Source: Brevibacillus migulae
GTDB taxonomy: Bacteria > Bacillota > Bacilli > Brevibacillales > Brevibacillaceae
Assembly: GCF_004521915.1 (NCBI RefSeq)
Contig: NZ_SDKD01000005.1
Coordinates: 1 to 64,000 of the forward strand
DNA length: 64,000 bases
Direction: 5' to 3'
Shown: piece by piece, positions 43,594 to 51,663 of the stretch
Numbering within the stretch: position 1 is the first letter of the stretch
How the letters are laid out: each line of letters starts with the position of its first letter
Position numbers and translations under genes: made by a program
Notes under the pieces: model-generated
Told to the model about the DNA's origin: nothing
The model's database searches: none
What the model saw: the letters and a program-made list of their open reading frames with translations, nothing else

Positions 43594-44048
43594 TGTTGAA
43601 AATGCATGGTTACGAGATCATACCACTCTTGGGCATTCAACCACCCAAAGCCGTTATGCTTCGCTTTCCCGTTTGGATGTACCGTAGCCACCTTATCGGA
43701 CCATTCCGCCATCATTTGCTGAACTTGTTTTAGTCCCGCGTCGAGTGACGCTATCGCTTCCGTATTGCTGGGAGTGTTTTCGGGCAGGGCAGGCAGTTTT
43801 ATTTTAATGGGCGGAAAGGCTCCGAGTGAGAATACCAGCTCTCCGGCTTGTGTCTTACCGAGTGGTTGCTCCGTATCGCCTTTTGCACAAGCTTCCATTT
43901 TTTCGAGATATTCCAAAGACACGTCAATCAAGTGGCAGTACAGTTGACAGAGAGACCAGCTGTCATCGGCGGGTTTGTACCGCAGTTGTTCTTCTGTGTA
44001 GTGTTGTAAGTGATCCTTGAATGTTTGGATGATTTGCAGATCGGCCAT
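43563..44048 (-). CDS. DinB-family metal-binding four-helix protein
   Basis: This 161-residue DinB/YfiT-like protein has three His at the expected spacing for a Ni or Zn site: LYCHLIDVSLEYLEK (about 42-56) and TMHFQHHLRQKEEL at the end. DinB-like enzymes include thiol-dependent transferases of the bacillithiol type, so a role as a bacillithiol transferase is possible. AAAAGGAGTG precedes the start. Its 3' end overlaps the acyl-CoA ligase gene tail-to-tail by 31 bases, with no terminator between them. Confidence 0.75.
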   Translation of the reverse strand: MADLQIIQTFKDHLQHYTEEQLRYKPADDSWSLCQLYCHLIDVSLEYLEKMEACAKGDTEQPLGKTQAGELVFSLGAFPPIKIKLPALPENTPSNTEAIASLDAGLKQVQQMMAEWSDKVATVHPNGKAKHNGFGWLNAQEWYDLVTMHFQHHLRQKEELE

Positions 44049-44395
44049 GGGTTAAACACTCCTTTTGCTTCAATCTTGAAAATAGGCAACATGAACAGTA
44101 GGGTGAAATTTGATCATGATCAGTGGAAGGGATGATAGATCCATCATAACAAGCAATCATTCAACGGGTTTCTTCTCGATTGCGATCCAGGATAGTTTTA
44201 TACAAGACGGATGCGGATGCCGAGAAGTTACCATAATAAATTTTATGTCAAATTCATTCGTTAATGGGAGTTTGTCTTTCTCGTGAACAAATGCAGTCAA
44301 GTGTTCGATTTCCTTGGTGCATGGAGAGTGCAAGCTTTTTATTTGCTGTGATTTTCGTTACAATTGAAGACGATTGTGATCGTTAGGAGGGTATT
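44049..44395. other. Intergenic region upstream of ccdA
   Basis: About 350 bases between divergent genes. No frame with a ribosome binding site is seen. Only the AGGAGG site of ccdA is clear. Confidence 0.4.
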
Positions 44396-45106
44396 ATGCA
44401 GACCAATGTTTCTCTCTTTTTAGCTTTTGGCGCAGGGCTGCTTTCGTTCATCTCTCCTTGTTGTTTGCCGCTTTATCCGTCTTTCCTCACTTATATTACG
44501 GGTGTATCCATGGATGAAGTGAAAAAAGGGAGAGCCGTTTTCCGCAAGCAAGCCTTGCTGCATACGCTCTTTTTTATTCTCGGCTTTTCGATCGTCTTTA
44601 TCGCGCTGGGCTTCTCTACTTCCTGGCTGGGGAGTCTCTTTAATGATCAAAACGACTTAATCCAGCAAATTGGGGGTATCCTATTAGTAGTCTTCGGTTT
44701 GGTCATGCTCGGTGTGTTTAAGATGGACTGGATGATGCGCACGTGGAAAGTCGATTTGCGCTCGCGGCCGCTTGGGTATGCCGGTTCCGTACTGGTGGGG
44801 ATTACATACGCTGCAGGATGGACACCCTGTGTGGGTCCGATTCTTTCAGGGATTCTCGTATTAGGTGTCTCGGATCCTAATTCGGCGCTCGCTTACACAA
44901 TTGCTTATGCGATCGGCTTTGCGATTCCTTTCTTTGTCATGACGTTCTTCATCAGCAAAATTAAGGCGATCATGAAATACTCGGAACGCATGATGAAGGC
45001 GGGAGGGGCACTGATGATTCTCTTCGGCGTATTGCTCTATACCGATCGAATGACTGACATCACCCGGTACCTCATCAGCTTATTTGGAGGCTTTACCGGT
45101 TTTTAA
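44396..45106 (+). CDS. ccdA: CcdA-type thiol-disulfide electron transporter
   Basis: This 236-residue, six-TM protein moves reducing equivalents from cytoplasmic thioredoxin to extracytoplasmic thioredoxin-like proteins for cytochrome c maturation and spore cortex formation. The paired redox Cys lie in SFISPCCLPLYPSFLTYITG (TM1) and AAGWTPCVGPILSGIL (TM4), matching the DsbD/CcdA TM domain. It has one Cys more than usual in the first motif (PCC). TTAGGAGGG precedes the start. The next gene, 16 bases on, encodes the likely electron acceptor. Confidence 0.9.
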   Translation: MQTNVSLFLAFGAGLLSFISPCCLPLYPSFLTYITGVSMDEVKKGRAVFRKQALLHTLFFILGFSIVFIALGFSTSWLGSLFNDQNDLIQQIGGILLVVFGLVMLGVFKMDWMMRTWKVDLRSRPLGYAGSVLVGITYAAGWTPCVGPILSGILVLGVSDPNSALAYTIAYAIGFAIPFFVMTFFISKIKAIMKYSERMMKAGGALMILFGVLLYTDRMTDITRYLISLFGGFTGF

Positions 45107-45122
45107 CTGGAGATGATTCGTT

Positions 45123-45653
45123 ATGAGACGCCCTATATTGATCTTACTCGTGATTGTTTTTTTGACAGGTCTGACTGTCTATGAATGGGATCAGCAAACA
45201 GCCGCGGTAACAACCAGTGAACAGAAGCCCAAGATTGGCTTTCCAGCACCAGCGTTTTCTCTGACAGGACTTGATAAAAAGACGTATCAGGTCAACGGCC
45301 CCCGAGAGCGGCCAGTCCTCATTAACTTCTGGGCATCCTGGTGCGGACCATGCAAGCTGGAAGCGCCAGATTTGCAGAAGCTATCGCAGAAATACCAAGG
45401 AAAAGTTGATTTTTATGCGATCAATTCGACGAGCAATGACAATCTCGATGACGCTCTTGCCTTTGTTGAATCGTTCAAGCTCACGTTTCCGATACCGCTT
45501 GATCCCACAGGAGAGGTAACGGATCTATACCAGGTGAATGCTTTTCCTACGACGTATCTAATCGATCGGCAAGGTGTGATCCGGCAAAAAATAATCGGAA
45601 CGATTGATCCTAAGGAGCTTGACGAAGAATTAACGGAGCTGTTAAGTAAATAA
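45123..45653 (+). CDS. TlpA/ResA-type extracytoplasmic thioredoxin
   Basis: This 176-residue membrane-tethered thioredoxin-like reductase has an N-terminal anchor (ILILLVIVFLTGLTVYEW), then a TlpA domain with NFWASWCGPCKLEAPDLQKL (CxxC) and the cis-Pro region VNAFPTTYLIDRQG. It would reduce apocytochrome c or other secreted thiol proteins using electrons from CcdA. ResA and StoA are the closest characterised types; the sequence alone does not separate them. A strong terminator follows. Confidence 0.88.
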   Translation: MRRPILILLVIVFLTGLTVYEWDQQTAAVTTSEQKPKIGFPAPAFSLTGLDKKTYQVNGPRERPVLINFWASWCGPCKLEAPDLQKLSQKYQGKVDFYAINSTSNDNLDDALAFVESFKLTFPIPLDPTGEVTDLYQVNAFPTTYLIDRQGVIRQKIIGTIDPKELDEELTELLSK

Positions 45654-45680
45654 AATAAACGGACAAAATGAAAGAAAAAG

Positions 45681-45711
45681 ACTGATGGAGTAAAGAGCCA
45701 TCAGTTTTTTT
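45681..45711 (+). terminator. Terminator of the ccdA-tlpA unit
   Basis: ACTGATGG and CCATCAGT pair perfectly with a 9-base loop and are followed by seven T. Confidence 0.82.
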
Positions 45712-45856
45712 ATTGGCAAAGTAAGTGCCTTGGTGAAATCAAGGAATCAAGGAGTCTTCGTGAGATCCGGATCATAGTGTGTTTAACCCTATTAAACATA
45801 TGGATGTCACTTGTGCGTACAACTAACAGGAGAAAAGCGATCAATCTGGTTAAGTA

Positions 45857-45910
45857 CACTATAATGGATCTTGTCGACAAGTTTGGTATTGGGTTGAATC
45901 CACTATAGTG
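45857..45910. repeat. Extended inverted repeat upstream of the Nudix pseudogene
   Basis: CACTATAATGGAT (45857-45869) and ATCCACTATAGTG (45898-45910) are inverted copies (12 of 13) with 28 bases between. A perfect TTGTCGACAA palindrome lies at 45871-45880 in the loop. It could be an operator or a small-element scar. No transposase or target duplication is evident. Confidence 0.4.
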
Positions 45911-45975
45911 AACAACATGAAGCAAAGCAGTCATTAGGGCTGTACAGCAAAAAAAGAAGGAGGGTATAATACCGG

Positions 45976-46476
45976 ATGGAAAAGATACGACTTCGTGCAT
46001 GTGCTCTAATCATAAAAGACGGGGCGATTTTGCTGATCGAGTTTGCCAATGATCATGGCGATGGGGTGCATTATAACCTTCCTGCAGGTGGTCTTTAACC
46101 TGGGGAAACCTTCGTGGAAGCCGTGAAGAGGGAAGCGAGGGAAGAGGCATGCGTCGATATCGAAGTAGGCCCCGTCGCATTTGTTTATGAGTACCAACCG
46201 ACGAAAAGCAACTACTTGTATGGGGATATCCACTCGGTAGGAATTACTTTCGCATGTACATTATTGGATGGATCGGAACCAAGGCTCCCGGAAAGGCCAG
46301 ATCCGAAACAAACGGGTGTAAAATGGATACCTATCTCTGGATTGCCTACGATTCAATTGTACCCGGAAATCAATCAAGACATTGTGGATTACTATCTGGG
46401 GAACAACTATCGTAATGATGTGGAGGAACAAGAAATACAACGTGGTAAGCTGAGTCAAAAAAAGAGAAAAACATGA
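45976..46476 (+). pseudogene. Nudix hydrolase interrupted by a stop codon
   Basis: From ATG at 45976 the frame reads MEKIRLRACALIIKDGAILL, continues to YNLPAGGL, meets TAA at 46096-46098 (codon 41), and continues without shift as PGETFVEAVKREAREEACVDIEV to a stop at 46476. The stop falls at the Glu position in the GG-x-E-PGE part of the Nudix box (GX5EX7REUXEEXGU), one base from GAA. The rest looks intact at about 166 codons. So it is a recent pseudogene, a suppressed stop, or a sequencing error. Confidence 0.8.
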
Positions 46477-46491
46477 TTGGGGATTTAAGAA

Positions 46492-47118
46492 GTGAATGTA
46501 GATGACTATTTACAGACCACATTTCCGAATGTGATCGTAAAACCAAGTCTTTTTCATCAATGGGACACAGGTATTCATTTTGCTTTGGCACAAGGATTAA
46601 ATCCATTTAAGGATGACGGCAAGTTAAACGCGGATATGTTTGAACAAGTTTATCGTCAAGCTACAGCCATCTTTCACGATCTTTTCGGGAACGAAGACAA
46701 TATCTATCTTGTCACAAATGTTTATCAGCGTAAGGGTTGTCAAAATCGGAAAAAAACAATGAAGCTGTATGATCGCTATCTGAAACGAAATGAGGTGAAG
46801 TATCATGTAAGGCAAGATATCTTGCAGTATGTATTCCATGATGAGGAGGAGGCCGATCAATTCTACACATCCCGCTTCTCGGTAAAGTGTCGGAAACCAG
46901 ACATGAAATACACGCATATGATCAAAGCCGCTTGCAATGAGGATTTTCCACCCCTGAAGCCTAGACTGAATCAATCTTGCTGTTCCTATTATCCTGATCT
47001 CTTTTTCATTAACGCCACGAAAAATGTCATCTTTTTCATTTACGATGATCGTGGATGTGAAGTGATCGCAGCGGACAAAGAGGTCATCCGTCCATTATGC
47101 GAAAATATACCGATTTGA
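46492..47118 (+). CDS. DUF3885-type protein of unknown function
   Basis: This 208-residue soluble protein starts at GTG. It matches my memory of the DUF3885 family: FPNVIVKPSLFHQWDTGIHFAL near the start, then YRQATAIFHDLFGNEDNIYLVTNVY and a C-terminal LFFINATKNVIFFIYDDRGCEV. The family occurs in Firmicutes, often as immunity-like or orphan genes, with no known activity. It lies 15 bases after the Nudix pseudogene and may share its promoter. Confidence 0.6.
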   Translation: MNVDDYLQTTFPNVIVKPSLFHQWDTGIHFALAQGLNPFKDDGKLNADMFEQVYRQATAIFHDLFGNEDNIYLVTNVYQRKGCQNRKKTMKLYDRYLKRNEVKYHVRQDILQYVFHDEEEADQFYTSRFSVKCRKPDMKYTHMIKAACNEDFPPLKPRLNQSCCSYYPDLFFINATKNVIFFIYDDRGCEVIAADKEVIRPLCENIPI

Positions 47119-47255
47119 TTGTTGCGTGTAAGAACGTATGAACCGATTTAGCAGAGAGCCTTCCGATTGGCCAGAGGGGATCATCATGGATGGATGGATG
47201 GCATGAAATCCTTGAATAGGAATTTTAACAAGTGAAGTATTTAAAGCTACAGCTA

Positions 47256-47294
47256 TTGACAGTAAAAGATTGTTATAACTATAATGGTTACAAC
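47256..47294 (+). promoter_or_regulatory. Promoter and operator of the Rrf2-family gene
   Basis: TTGACA (47256-47261), an 18-base spacer and TATAAT (47280-47285). GTTATAAC (47272-47279) abuts the -10, and GTTACAAC (47287-47294) covers the start-site region, 15 bases apart. This is a likely autoregulatory operator. Confidence 0.65.
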
Positions 47295-47307
47295 GGTGGT
47301 GATTCAA

Positions 47308-47724
47308 TTGAAGCAAATAAGCACACGCTTTTCGATCGCTGTCCATATCCTTTCTTTGGTTGCCGTCATTCCGCATGAATGCACGGGCGATTTCATTGCG
47401 GGTAGCGTAAATACAAATCCCGTGATCATCCGAAGAATCATGGGAATGTTAAAAAAAGCAGGGCTCGTGGAGGTTCGTCCTGGAGTGGGAGGGGCTTCTC
47501 TACGAAAAAGACCCGAGGACATTACGCTGCTTGATGTTTACCGGGCCGTAAATGTGACGGACGAAAACCAATTATTCCGTTTCCACGAAGACCCGAATGT
47601 TCAATGCCCGGTTGGGCGGAACATTGAATTGGTCCTACGTTCCGAATTGATGGAGGCACAAGCCGCCATGGAACAAAGGTTGGCACAAACAACGTTAAGC
47701 CAACTCACTGCAAAGTTTCAATAA
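47308..47724 (+). CDS. Rrf2-family transcriptional regulator
   Basis: This 138-residue Rrf2-type winged-helix regulator (YwnA-like) reads QISTRFSIAVHILSLVAVI, SVNTNPVIIRRIMGMLKKAGLVEVRPGVGG and ITLLDVYRAVNV. It has only two Cys (in HECTGD and NVQCPVG), not the three-Cys cluster of IscR or NsrR, so it probably does not hold an Fe-S cluster and may sense thiol or quinone stress. The TTG start has GGTGGTGA upstream; the ATG at 47284 would overlap the -10 box. It precedes the QorB-like gene, whose promoter carries the same operator repeat. Confidence 0.78.
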   Translation: MKQISTRFSIAVHILSLVAVIPHECTGDFIAGSVNTNPVIIRRIMGMLKKAGLVEVRPGVGGASLRKRPEDITLLDVYRAVNVTDENQLFRFHEDPNVQCPVGRNIELVLRSELMEAQAAMEQRLAQTTLSQLTAKFQ

Positions 47725-47761
47725 TGAGAGCTCCTTACCAGAGCTTTTATTTTATAAAATA

Positions 47762-47799
47762 GTTGTAACCAAAAGTGTTATAACAATATGAATTACAAC
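47762..47799 (+). promoter_or_regulatory. Triple operator repeat before the QorB-like gene
   Basis: GTTGTAAC (47762-47769), GTTATAAC (47777-47784) and ATTACAAC (47792-47799) repeat every 15 bases. They lie over a plausible promoter (TTGTAA, 18 bases, TATGAA) and match the pair at the Rrf2 gene promoter. Confidence 0.6.
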
Positions 47800-47824
47800 A
47801 CAAATGATTGGGAGGAATAGGAAG

Positions 47825-48691
47825 ATGAAAATGTTAGTGACAGGCGCGACTGGGAAATTGGGTTCCAAAATTGTTCAAACGCTGTTGAAAACTGTACCAG
47901 CAAGCAATCTGGCTGTCAGTGTCCGCAATCCTGAAAAAGCGGAAGAACTGCGTGCCCGGGGAGTGGAAGTTCGACAGGGTGATTTTGATCAACCTGATAC
48001 ATTGGATGCTGCCTTTGCCGGTATCGATCGGTTATTACTCATTTCCGCCGATGGTGACAATGATACGAGAATTCGCCAGCATACAAATGCGGTTGCAGCT
48101 GCAGAGCGCGCACAAGTTAAATTTATCGCCTATACCAGCTTGGCCAATGCAAAGGATAGCGAGCTCTTCCTTGCTCCCGTACACCGCGCCACTGAAGAAG
48201 CGATTCGCAAAACGGGGATTCCGTATTCTTTTTTGCGAAACAACTGGTACCTGGAAAATGAACTTTCAAGCATGCAAGGGGTAATGGCAGGAGCGCCATG
48301 GGTGACGTCTGCTGGATCCGGAAAAGTAGGCTGGGCACTGCAGCAGGATTACGCGGACGCCGCGGCAGCCGTATTGGCCGGAAACGGACACGACAATACG
48401 ATCTATGAGCTTTCAGGTAAGCTGTTGACCCAAGAAGAACTGGCGTCTGCTCTTGGCAAGGTATTAGGCAAGGAAGTGTCTGTACAACAGGTGGATGACA
48501 CCACATATGCAGAGATCATGAAAAGCGTGGGAGTACCCGACTTCGTGATCCCTATGCTCGTAGCTATCCAGCAAGACATTCGCAAAGGCACTCTGGAGAT
48601 CGAAAGTAACGATTTCGAAAAGCTGCTCGGTCGCCCGGTAACGCCCATCCACGAAGCACTGGAACAAATCGTGAACGGTATCACAAATTAA
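47825..48691 (+). CDS. NAD(P)-binding oxidoreductase, QorB/NmrA-like
   Basis: This 288-residue atypical SDR has the Rossmann loop VTGATGKLGSKIVQTLL, VRNPEKAEELRARGVEVRQGDFDQP, IAYTSLANA and YSFLRNNWYLEN, as in E. coli QorB (YtfG), a quinone oxidoreductase, and related NmrA-like sensors. It has the same length as QorB. GGGAGGAATAGG precedes this ATG. Three GTTRTAAC-like boxes upstream tie it to the preceding Rrf2 regulator. A role in quinone or electrophile detoxification is inferred. Confidence 0.82.
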   Translation: MKMLVTGATGKLGSKIVQTLLKTVPASNLAVSVRNPEKAEELRARGVEVRQGDFDQPDTLDAAFAGIDRLLLISADGDNDTRIRQHTNAVAAAERAQVKFIAYTSLANAKDSELFLAPVHRATEEAIRKTGIPYSFLRNNWYLENELSSMQGVMAGAPWVTSAGSGKVGWALQQDYADAAAAVLAGNGHDNTIYELSGKLLTQEELASALGKVLGKEVSVQQVDDTTYAEIMKSVGVPDFVIPMLVAIQQDIRKGTLEIESNDFEKLLGRPVTPIHEALEQIVNGITN

Positions 48692-48708
48692 ATAATGGAA
48701 CGTATTGG

Positions 48709-48738
48709 AACCGGCCTTTCGAAATGAAGGTCGGTTTT
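48709..48738 (+). terminator. Terminator of the QorB-like gene
   Basis: AACCGGCCTT and AAGGTCGGTT pair (one G-U) with an 8-base loop, followed by a short T run. Confidence 0.65.
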
Positions 48739-48789
48739 CGTATTTCCGGAGGTGGTTGGAGGCAGATGATGAAGCAGCGGTAAATGCAG

Positions 48790-48820
48790 TGCCCCGTAAT
48801 TATGCGGTAATCACGGGGCA
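48790..48820. terminator. Hairpin between convergent genes
   Basis: TGCCCCGT and ACGGGGCA form a perfect 8-bp stem with a 15-base loop. No clear T-run follows on either strand, so it may be only a weak terminator for the minus-strand peroxiredoxin gene. Confidence 0.35.
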
Positions 48821-48893
48821 TATACTTTTCGTCAAAGTCTTTGCGATGTTTTAATTTTTGGGAAGTAGTTGTTCGTTCGTGGCAGGGGATATT

Positions 48894-49547
48894 TTAGTGC
48901 TCTGAGAGTAGTTTCAATTGATTGACGATTTCTTGAGGTTCCATCCGATTCATGAAGTCTGGGTCGACGTAGGAGCTACGTACAATCCCGTCCTTGTCGA
49001 TCAAGTACGTCGCTGGTACCGGAAGCACCCAGCGGTTGGTTTGATGGAACACGGTGAGATCGAATCCAAAAAAGTGTGTGAAGGTATGTTGGAGGTAATC
49101 AGGCAATGCAAACAAGAGGTTGTAGCGCTCAGCTACGAAGCCGTCCGGATCGCTCAGCACTTGGAAGGTCAAGCTTTCTTTTTCCTTTTGTGTTAACGAG
49201 TTGTCTGGACTTTGCGGACTCAGCGCAATCAGCTGCCCACCGTACTTTTGAATGTCCGCCAGTATTTGCTGGTAGGCTCTGAGTTGGATATTGCAGTACG
49301 GGCACCAGCTGCCACGATAAAAGGTCAATACCACCGGGCCTTTGGATAGCTCATCAAATAGGGTAACTTGCTCACCGAGAGGATTGGCCAATGTAAAATT
49401 GGGCGCTTGATCTCCTGGCTTCAAACCAAACGTCATTCCGGATTGCAGCTGCTCCTTGATATGGCGAAAAACCGTCTCCTGTGCCTCTGCGGGCACTCTC
49501 TCCATAAAACTCGCTTTTGCTTGCTCCAATTGTTCTTTCAGTGACAT
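48894..49547 (-). CDS. Peroxiredoxin-like (AhpC/TSA) protein
   Basis: This 217-residue thioredoxin-fold protein has PGDQAPNFTLANPLGEQVTLF, the active-site FYRGSWCPYCNIQLRAYQQIL, and VPATYLIDKDGIVRSSYVDPDF. The CPYC pair resembles the AhpC/TSA-like group rather than 2-Cys peroxiredoxins and would reduce peroxides or disulfides in the cytoplasm. An N-terminal helix of 35 residues precedes the domain. AAAAGGAGAGG precedes the start. It is divergent from a TetR regulator with a 24-bp dyad between them, so it is probably repressed by it. Confidence 0.83.
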   Translation of the reverse strand: MSLKEQLEQAKASFMERVPAEAQETVFRHIKEQLQSGMTFGLKPGDQAPNFTLANPLGEQVTLFDELSKGPVVLTFYRGSWCPYCNIQLRAYQQILADIQKYGGQLIALSPQSPDNSLTQKEKESLTFQVLSDPDGFVAERYNLLFALPDYLQHTFTHFFGFDLTVFHQTNRWVLPVPATYLIDKDGIVRSSYVDPDFMNRMEPQEIVNQLKLLSEH

Positions 49548-49569
49548 GCTATTCCTCTCCTTTTCGCAT

Positions 49570-49593
49570 AAAAGATACCGGTCGGTCGCTTTT
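49570..49593. promoter_or_regulatory. TetR-type operator dyad
   Basis: A 24-bp near-palindrome with half-sites AAAAGATACCGG and TCGGTCGCTTTT (matching positions AAAAG..ACCG) lies 22 bases before the peroxiredoxin start and about 95 before the TetR gene. ACCG/CGGT half-sites are typical of TetR-family operators. Confidence 0.6.
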
Positions 49594-49686
49594 ATGATAG
49601 CACAAGGACGCTTCTTTACGATAGCGAATTTTCATTTGTTATAATGAAAAGTATCTGAATCCAAGCGCAAATGAAGGAGAATTCAC

Positions 49687-50289
49687 ATGCTAAAGGGAGA
49701 GAACACCCGCAAGCGTATCATCGCGAAGTCCGCTGAGCTTTTTAACCAAAGGGGGTATGCCAGCTCCTCCTTGTCTGACATCACCGCGTTAACGGGCATC
49801 AAAAAGGGCGGAATTTATCGCCACTTTGCGAGCAAAGACGAAATTGCCGTCGAGGCTTATCAATATGCAGGCAGCATCGTAAATCAAAAAATGAAAGAAG
49901 TGCTGGAGCGGGAAGCGACGGCGATGGGGAAGCTGCTCGTCTTTTTGAAGGTGTATGCAAACGTGGTTGACAACCCGCCTTTTGTAGGGGGATGCCCGCT
50001 GCTGAACCTGGCTACCGAATCCGATGACGGCCATCCGCTTCTACGCGCGATCGCCCAAAAAGGGCTGGAACGAACATTGGACATCATGAAAGGGATCATC
50101 TCGGAGGGAATTCAATCCGGAGAATTCAAACCGGACCTGAATATTGATTCATTAGCCACCTTCACACTATCAGTCATGGAAGGCGGCATCATGATGAGCA
50201 AGCTGGAAGGTGACAACCGGCATGTGCGCATGAATATCGAGAGTTTTTCCGCGTACTTAAAAGAGATGTGCTTGCGCGAAGAGAATTAG
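49687..50289 (+). CDS. TetR/AcrR-family regulator
   Basis: This 200-residue repressor has the N-terminal helix-turn-helix TRKRIIAKSAELFNQRGYASSSLSDITALTGIKKGGIYRHFASKDEI-type region (seen in pieces, about 6-50). Its C-terminal ligand domain contains FVGGCPLLNLATESDDGHPLL and YADR-like helices, as in the YxaF/LmrA group. ATGAAGGAGAA precedes the start, and a TATAAT lies at 49640-49645. It probably controls the divergent peroxiredoxin gene and itself; the inducer is unknown. Confidence 0.85.
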   Translation: MLKGENTRKRIIAKSAELFNQRGYASSSLSDITALTGIKKGGIYRHFASKDEIAVEAYQYAGSIVNQKMKEVLEREATAMGKLLVFLKVYANVVDNPPFVGGCPLLNLATESDDGHPLLRAIAQKGLERTLDIMKGIISEGIQSGEFKPDLNIDSLATFTLSVMEGGIMMSKLEGDNRHVRMNIESFSAYLKEMCLREEN

Positions 50290-50401
50290 GCTAGCACGTA
50301 ACGATTTGCCTTTTTATACGTATTAGAAAGAAACGAGTCATATAACCTTGCCTCCGATACAATTTTGGTATTCGCCATATAATAACAGCGAGGTGATTGC
50401 G

Positions 50402-50611
50402 GTGAATAACTTTTCCTTTTATTATCTTGTGCCAGATCAGGTGGAAGGGTACGTACGCAGTAAACTACGCCAGTGGGGTGTTCCTCATCATGTCGTACCC
50501 GGTCTTGACGGTAACATGCGTTTCAGATTCCCGGATTTGCCTGTAAAAAAATACTCGCAGGTACGTGCGCTGTTCGGTCGTGATTTTGACGGAACGATTA
50601 CAGGCATATAA
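50402..50611 (+). CDS. Hypothetical small protein
   Basis: A 69-residue protein from a GTG start with GAGGTGATTGC upstream. It reads as one small alpha/beta unit (FYYLVPDQVEGYVRSKLRQWG, HHVVPGLDGNMRFRFPDLPV) with no motif I recognise. A TATAAT lies 19 bases upstream of the start. It is probably monocistronic. Confidence 0.5.
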   Translation: MNNFSFYYLVPDQVEGYVRSKLRQWGVPHHVVPGLDGNMRFRFPDLPVKKYSQVRALFGRDFDGTITGI

Positions 50612-50739
50612 TCCTTCGATGCAAACACAGTAAGCAGCCACATTTCGAAACATGGCTGTAAATTGTGGTGAAAGATTCATGTTTACACCTACTTTTTCAA
50701 ATAGAAAGGGACTGCTATATGCGGCCCCTTTATTTGTAC

Positions 50740-51081
50740 TTACACATGTACCGCGTGACTGTGCTCAACATATTCCATTACCGTTGCATCGGGGTGTTGA
50801 ATAAGCATGTTGAAGCCTGTGGGTACAGATGTAATATCTTGACGAAGCAAAGCCCCTTTTTCCAAAAGCCATGCTTTATAAGCGTGGATATCATCCACTA
50901 AGAGGGACAGAGAAATATCACGAACAGCGTCGAGCGTTTCATTCGTTCCGCTAATCAACAATAGTTGGCCTATCACTGCAATATCAAGTTGCTTCTCGGC
51001 ATAATAAAACCTTGTTCCCACTTTGGTTTGTAAGAGTTCCTCGTGGTCACCTATAACATTATTCGCAACCATCAAGGTCAT
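50740..51081 (-). CDS. VOC-like protein, start uncertain or truncated
   Basis: The C-terminal part is clearly VOC/glyoxalase-like: DISLSLLVDDIHAYKAWLLEKGA, then VPTGFNMLIQHPDATVMEYVEH. The upstream part reads VGTRFYYAEKQLDIAVIGQLLLISG. The ATG at 51081 gives 113 residues but has no ribosome binding site. The frame stays open to 51315 with Arg- and Cys-rich sequence that does not look like a VOC N-terminus. Either the start lies in this stretch or the 5' part of the gene is decayed. Confidence 0.5.
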   Translation of the reverse strand: MTLMVANNVIGDHEELLQTKVGTRFYYAEKQLDIAVIGQLLLISGTNETLDAVRDISLSLLVDDIHAYKAWLLEKGALLRQDITSVPTGFNMLIQHPDATVMEYVEHSHAVHV

Positions 51082-51280
51082 GTTTCTGTCCAAAGTGCTG
51101 TTAATGAGGGAACGACGTTTACGATCACATTGCCGCTCGTTGACAAGGAAACAGGAGCTGTGAAGGAAACGAACAATTTCCCGTTCCGGTATTGATTTCA
51201 GCAAAAGTAAGCGCTTGCAATTCCGGCTATTCACACCTCTCACCAGATGATAAAATGGAAAAAAAGCAGAGGTGATGATG

Positions 51281-51574
51281 ATGGAACAGCAACTTTCCTT
51301 CATGGAGCGGTACAAACGCGATCATCAACATCCGGTGAATAAAGTAACCCACGCCTTTGGCATCCCGATGATTGTCATCTCGCTGCCGCTGTTCTTCTGG
51401 GATTGGAAGTGGGCACTCGGATTGTTCATTGTCGGCTGGATTTTGCAATTTATCGGTCATTATTTTGAAGGCAACCCGCCATCATTCTTGAAAAATCCTG
51501 TCTTTCTGTTGGTCGGACCGTGGTGGATCATAAAGCGCTTTTGGGGGTTCCTCACGGGAAAACCGCTACAATAA
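51281..51574 (+). CDS. Mpo1-like (DUF962) small membrane protein
   Basis: This 97-residue protein matches the Mpo1/YGL010w family (DUF962): YKRDHQHPVNKVTHAFGIPM, two hydrophobic segments (IVISLPLFFWDWKWALGLFI; FLLVGPWWIIKRFWGF), and QFIGHYFEGNPPSFL. The His residues form the iron site of the fungal enzyme, a dioxygenase that shortens 2-hydroxy fatty acids. Bacterial function is untested. Of four consecutive start codons, the last is spaced best from AGAGG. Confidence 0.8.
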   Translation: MEQQLSFMERYKRDHQHPVNKVTHAFGIPMIVISLPLFFWDWKWALGLFIVGWILQFIGHYFEGNPPSFLKNPVFLLVGPWWIIKRFWGFLTGKPLQ

Positions 51575-51663
51575 GACGGGCTGAAGAATAGTCATCCAAC
51601 TAGGGACTCCTGTCGTGTCATCTCATATGATACATGGCAAACGTCAGATGGGAGGACGGTCGG

